A stretch of 5,081 nucleotides of DNA from contig CAZZEX010000184.1 of assembly GCA_964653285.1 (NCBI GenBank), positions 1 through 5,081 of the forward strand. Reading direction: 5' to 3'. The stretch is from CAZZEX01 sp964653285 (lineage in GTDB: Bacteria; Chloroflexota; Anaerolineae; B4-G1). Shown here one piece after another: positions 4,649 to 5,081 of the stretch; position 1 is the stretch's first letter, and every line of letters starts with the position of its first letter. The position numbers and the translations under genes are program-made. Below the pieces are notes generated by a model. It saw nothing but the letters and a program-made list of their open reading frames with translations, had not been told where the DNA came from and made no database searches.

Positions 4649-5062
4649 TTGAAGCCTGGGGCCTGGGGGTCTGGGCCAGGGCCCTACGATTACCAGGTAG
4701 GGATGCACCTGGCCGGCAGCCTGGGACGCCGGGGGGCAGAGGCCACAGACGTTTATGCCCGGCTGGCGTGGGCCCTGCGCAACCCGGTGCTAGGAGCGGG
4801 GGAAGAGGCCGTCGAGCAGCTCTACACGGCGGCAGGGAAGGCCCTTCGACTATGCTCGGGGCAGGCCTGGGAGTCGGGGGCCAGGGAGCTTTCCGACTCC
4901 GGCGAGTTCGACCCCGATGTGGTGTGGCCGGCCTTCGCCGGCCAGGCCGCCCAGATCGCCCGATCCCTGGGGCTCGCGGACGAACAACTGCCCGGTGCCT
5001 GGCTGCGCGAGCAGGCGTTTCTGGCACGAGCGGGGAGAACCGGGAGAAGAGGTACAAGCTAA
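4649..5062 (+). CDS. Continuation of the preceding frame beyond an in-frame TAG; unrecognised protein
   Basis: The first start codon is a TTG in the same frame as the preceding gene. The sequence between the TAG at 4598-4600 and this TTG is also open (ARGERRGAPAFPPGQG) and resembles a Gly/Pro linker. The body is helical: YDYQVGMHLAGSL, ATDVYARLAWALRNPVLG, EEAVEQLYTAAGKAL, VVWPAFAGQAAQIARSLGL. It ends in basic RTGRRGTS. The ATG at 4703 is preceded by GTAGGG with no spacing, so neither start is convincing. I favour one ancestral gene with 4145-4600, interrupted by a nonsense codon. An in-frame repeat copy contributes the peptide LRLCSGQA. The stop abuts the ATG of the next gene (TAAATG). Function unknown. 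Confidence 0.5.
   Translation: MKPGAWGSGPGPYDYQVGMHLAGSLGRRGAEATDVYARLAWALRNPVLGAGEEAVEQLYTAAGKALRLCSGQAWESGARELSDSGEFDPDVVWPAFAGQAAQIARSLGLADEQLPGAWLREQAFLARAGRTGRRGTS
4842..4868 (+). repeat. Interspersed repeat copy, 21-nt core, in-frame
   Basis: CCC, then a 21-nt core beginning TTCGACTATGCTCGGGG and ending CAGG, then CCT. The copy adds 24 nt, so the host protein reads through it as LRLCSGQA. Removing it gives KAWESGARELSD without a frame change. Confidence 0.8.
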
Positions 5063-5081
5063 ATGGCCGGACGAGGGGAGA
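5063..5081 (+). CDS. Start of a further gene (partial, 5' end only)
   Basis: An ATG directly after the preceding TAA encodes MAGRGE before the window ends. AGAAGAGG (5045-5052) lies ten bases upstream as a plausible Shine-Dalgarno. The tight junction suggests co-transcription with the upstream reading frame. Nothing can be said of the product. Confidence 0.45.

Noticed and set aside
75..4868. CRISPR array built from the recurring short repeat
   Set aside because: Copies are irregularly spaced by hundreds of bases, occur on both strands, vary in sequence and length, and lie inside genes. There are no uniform spacers and no cas genes.
3933..5057. Long minus-strand open frame of 374 codons opposite the 4145-5062 region
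   Set aside because: Its translation is Pro/Arg-rich with a composition typical of the antisense of high-GC coding DNA. It crosses the vapBC promoter and the repeats, and has no ribosome site or recognisable motif.

Overview
The window looks like accessory DNA of a high-GC, free-living bacterium, most probably a member of the Chloroflexota (Anaerolineae-like). The main reason is a short interspersed repeat, core TTCGACAAGCTCAGGGCAGG, present in about nine diverged copies on both strands. In translation it gives peptides such as FDKLRAGP, LRQAQGRP and CSGQA, which I remember as common in predicted proteins of that phylum. That assignment rests on memory and not on a search.

Layout. (1) Positions 1-63 are the 3' end of an upstream gene. 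They are followed by a repeat pair and a short leader-like stretch. (2) 288-1129 is a gene for a single-pass membrane-anchored protein with an extracytoplasmic domain, split by a frameshift in its linker. (3) 1166-2442 encodes an exported, very cysteine-rich protein of unknown function, split where a repeat copy sits. (4) 2479-3164 begins as an A24 (prepilin-peptidase-like) membrane protein, is frameshifted by another repeat copy, and continues as a hydrophobic membrane protein. (5) 3161-3925 on the minus strand is a VapBC toxin-antitoxin operon of lower GC with a near-consensus sigma-70 promoter. Its toxin carries Asn where the first catalytic Asp of PIN domains is expected. (6) 3998-5062 on the plus strand holds an unrecognised, coiled-coil-containing reading frame. 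It appears truncated at its 5' end beside a repeat copy and is interrupted by an in-frame TAG. A further gene begins at 5063.

How the parts relate. The plus-strand genes are closely spaced, co-directional and envelope-oriented (anchored protein, exported Cys-rich protein, peptidase-like membrane protein, polytopic membrane protein). This resembles a secretion, pilus or conjugation accessory module, but no diagnostic ATPase or relaxase lies in the window. The toxin-antitoxin cassette interrupts this series in opposite orientation and lies between two repeat copies.

The strongest observation concerns the repeats as small insertions. Copies with a 20-nt core are flanked by CCC on both sides. 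Removing the core plus one CCC (23 nt) joins the two coding frames in both the Cys-rich gene and the A24-like gene. Copies with a 21-nt core add 24 nt and leave the frame open. Another copy supplies the stop codon of the Cys-rich gene and a Shine-Dalgarno-like sequence for the next gene. With the linker frameshift, the amber codon and the altered toxin residue, the region reads as an accessory module being eroded, unless some of the breaks are assembly errors.
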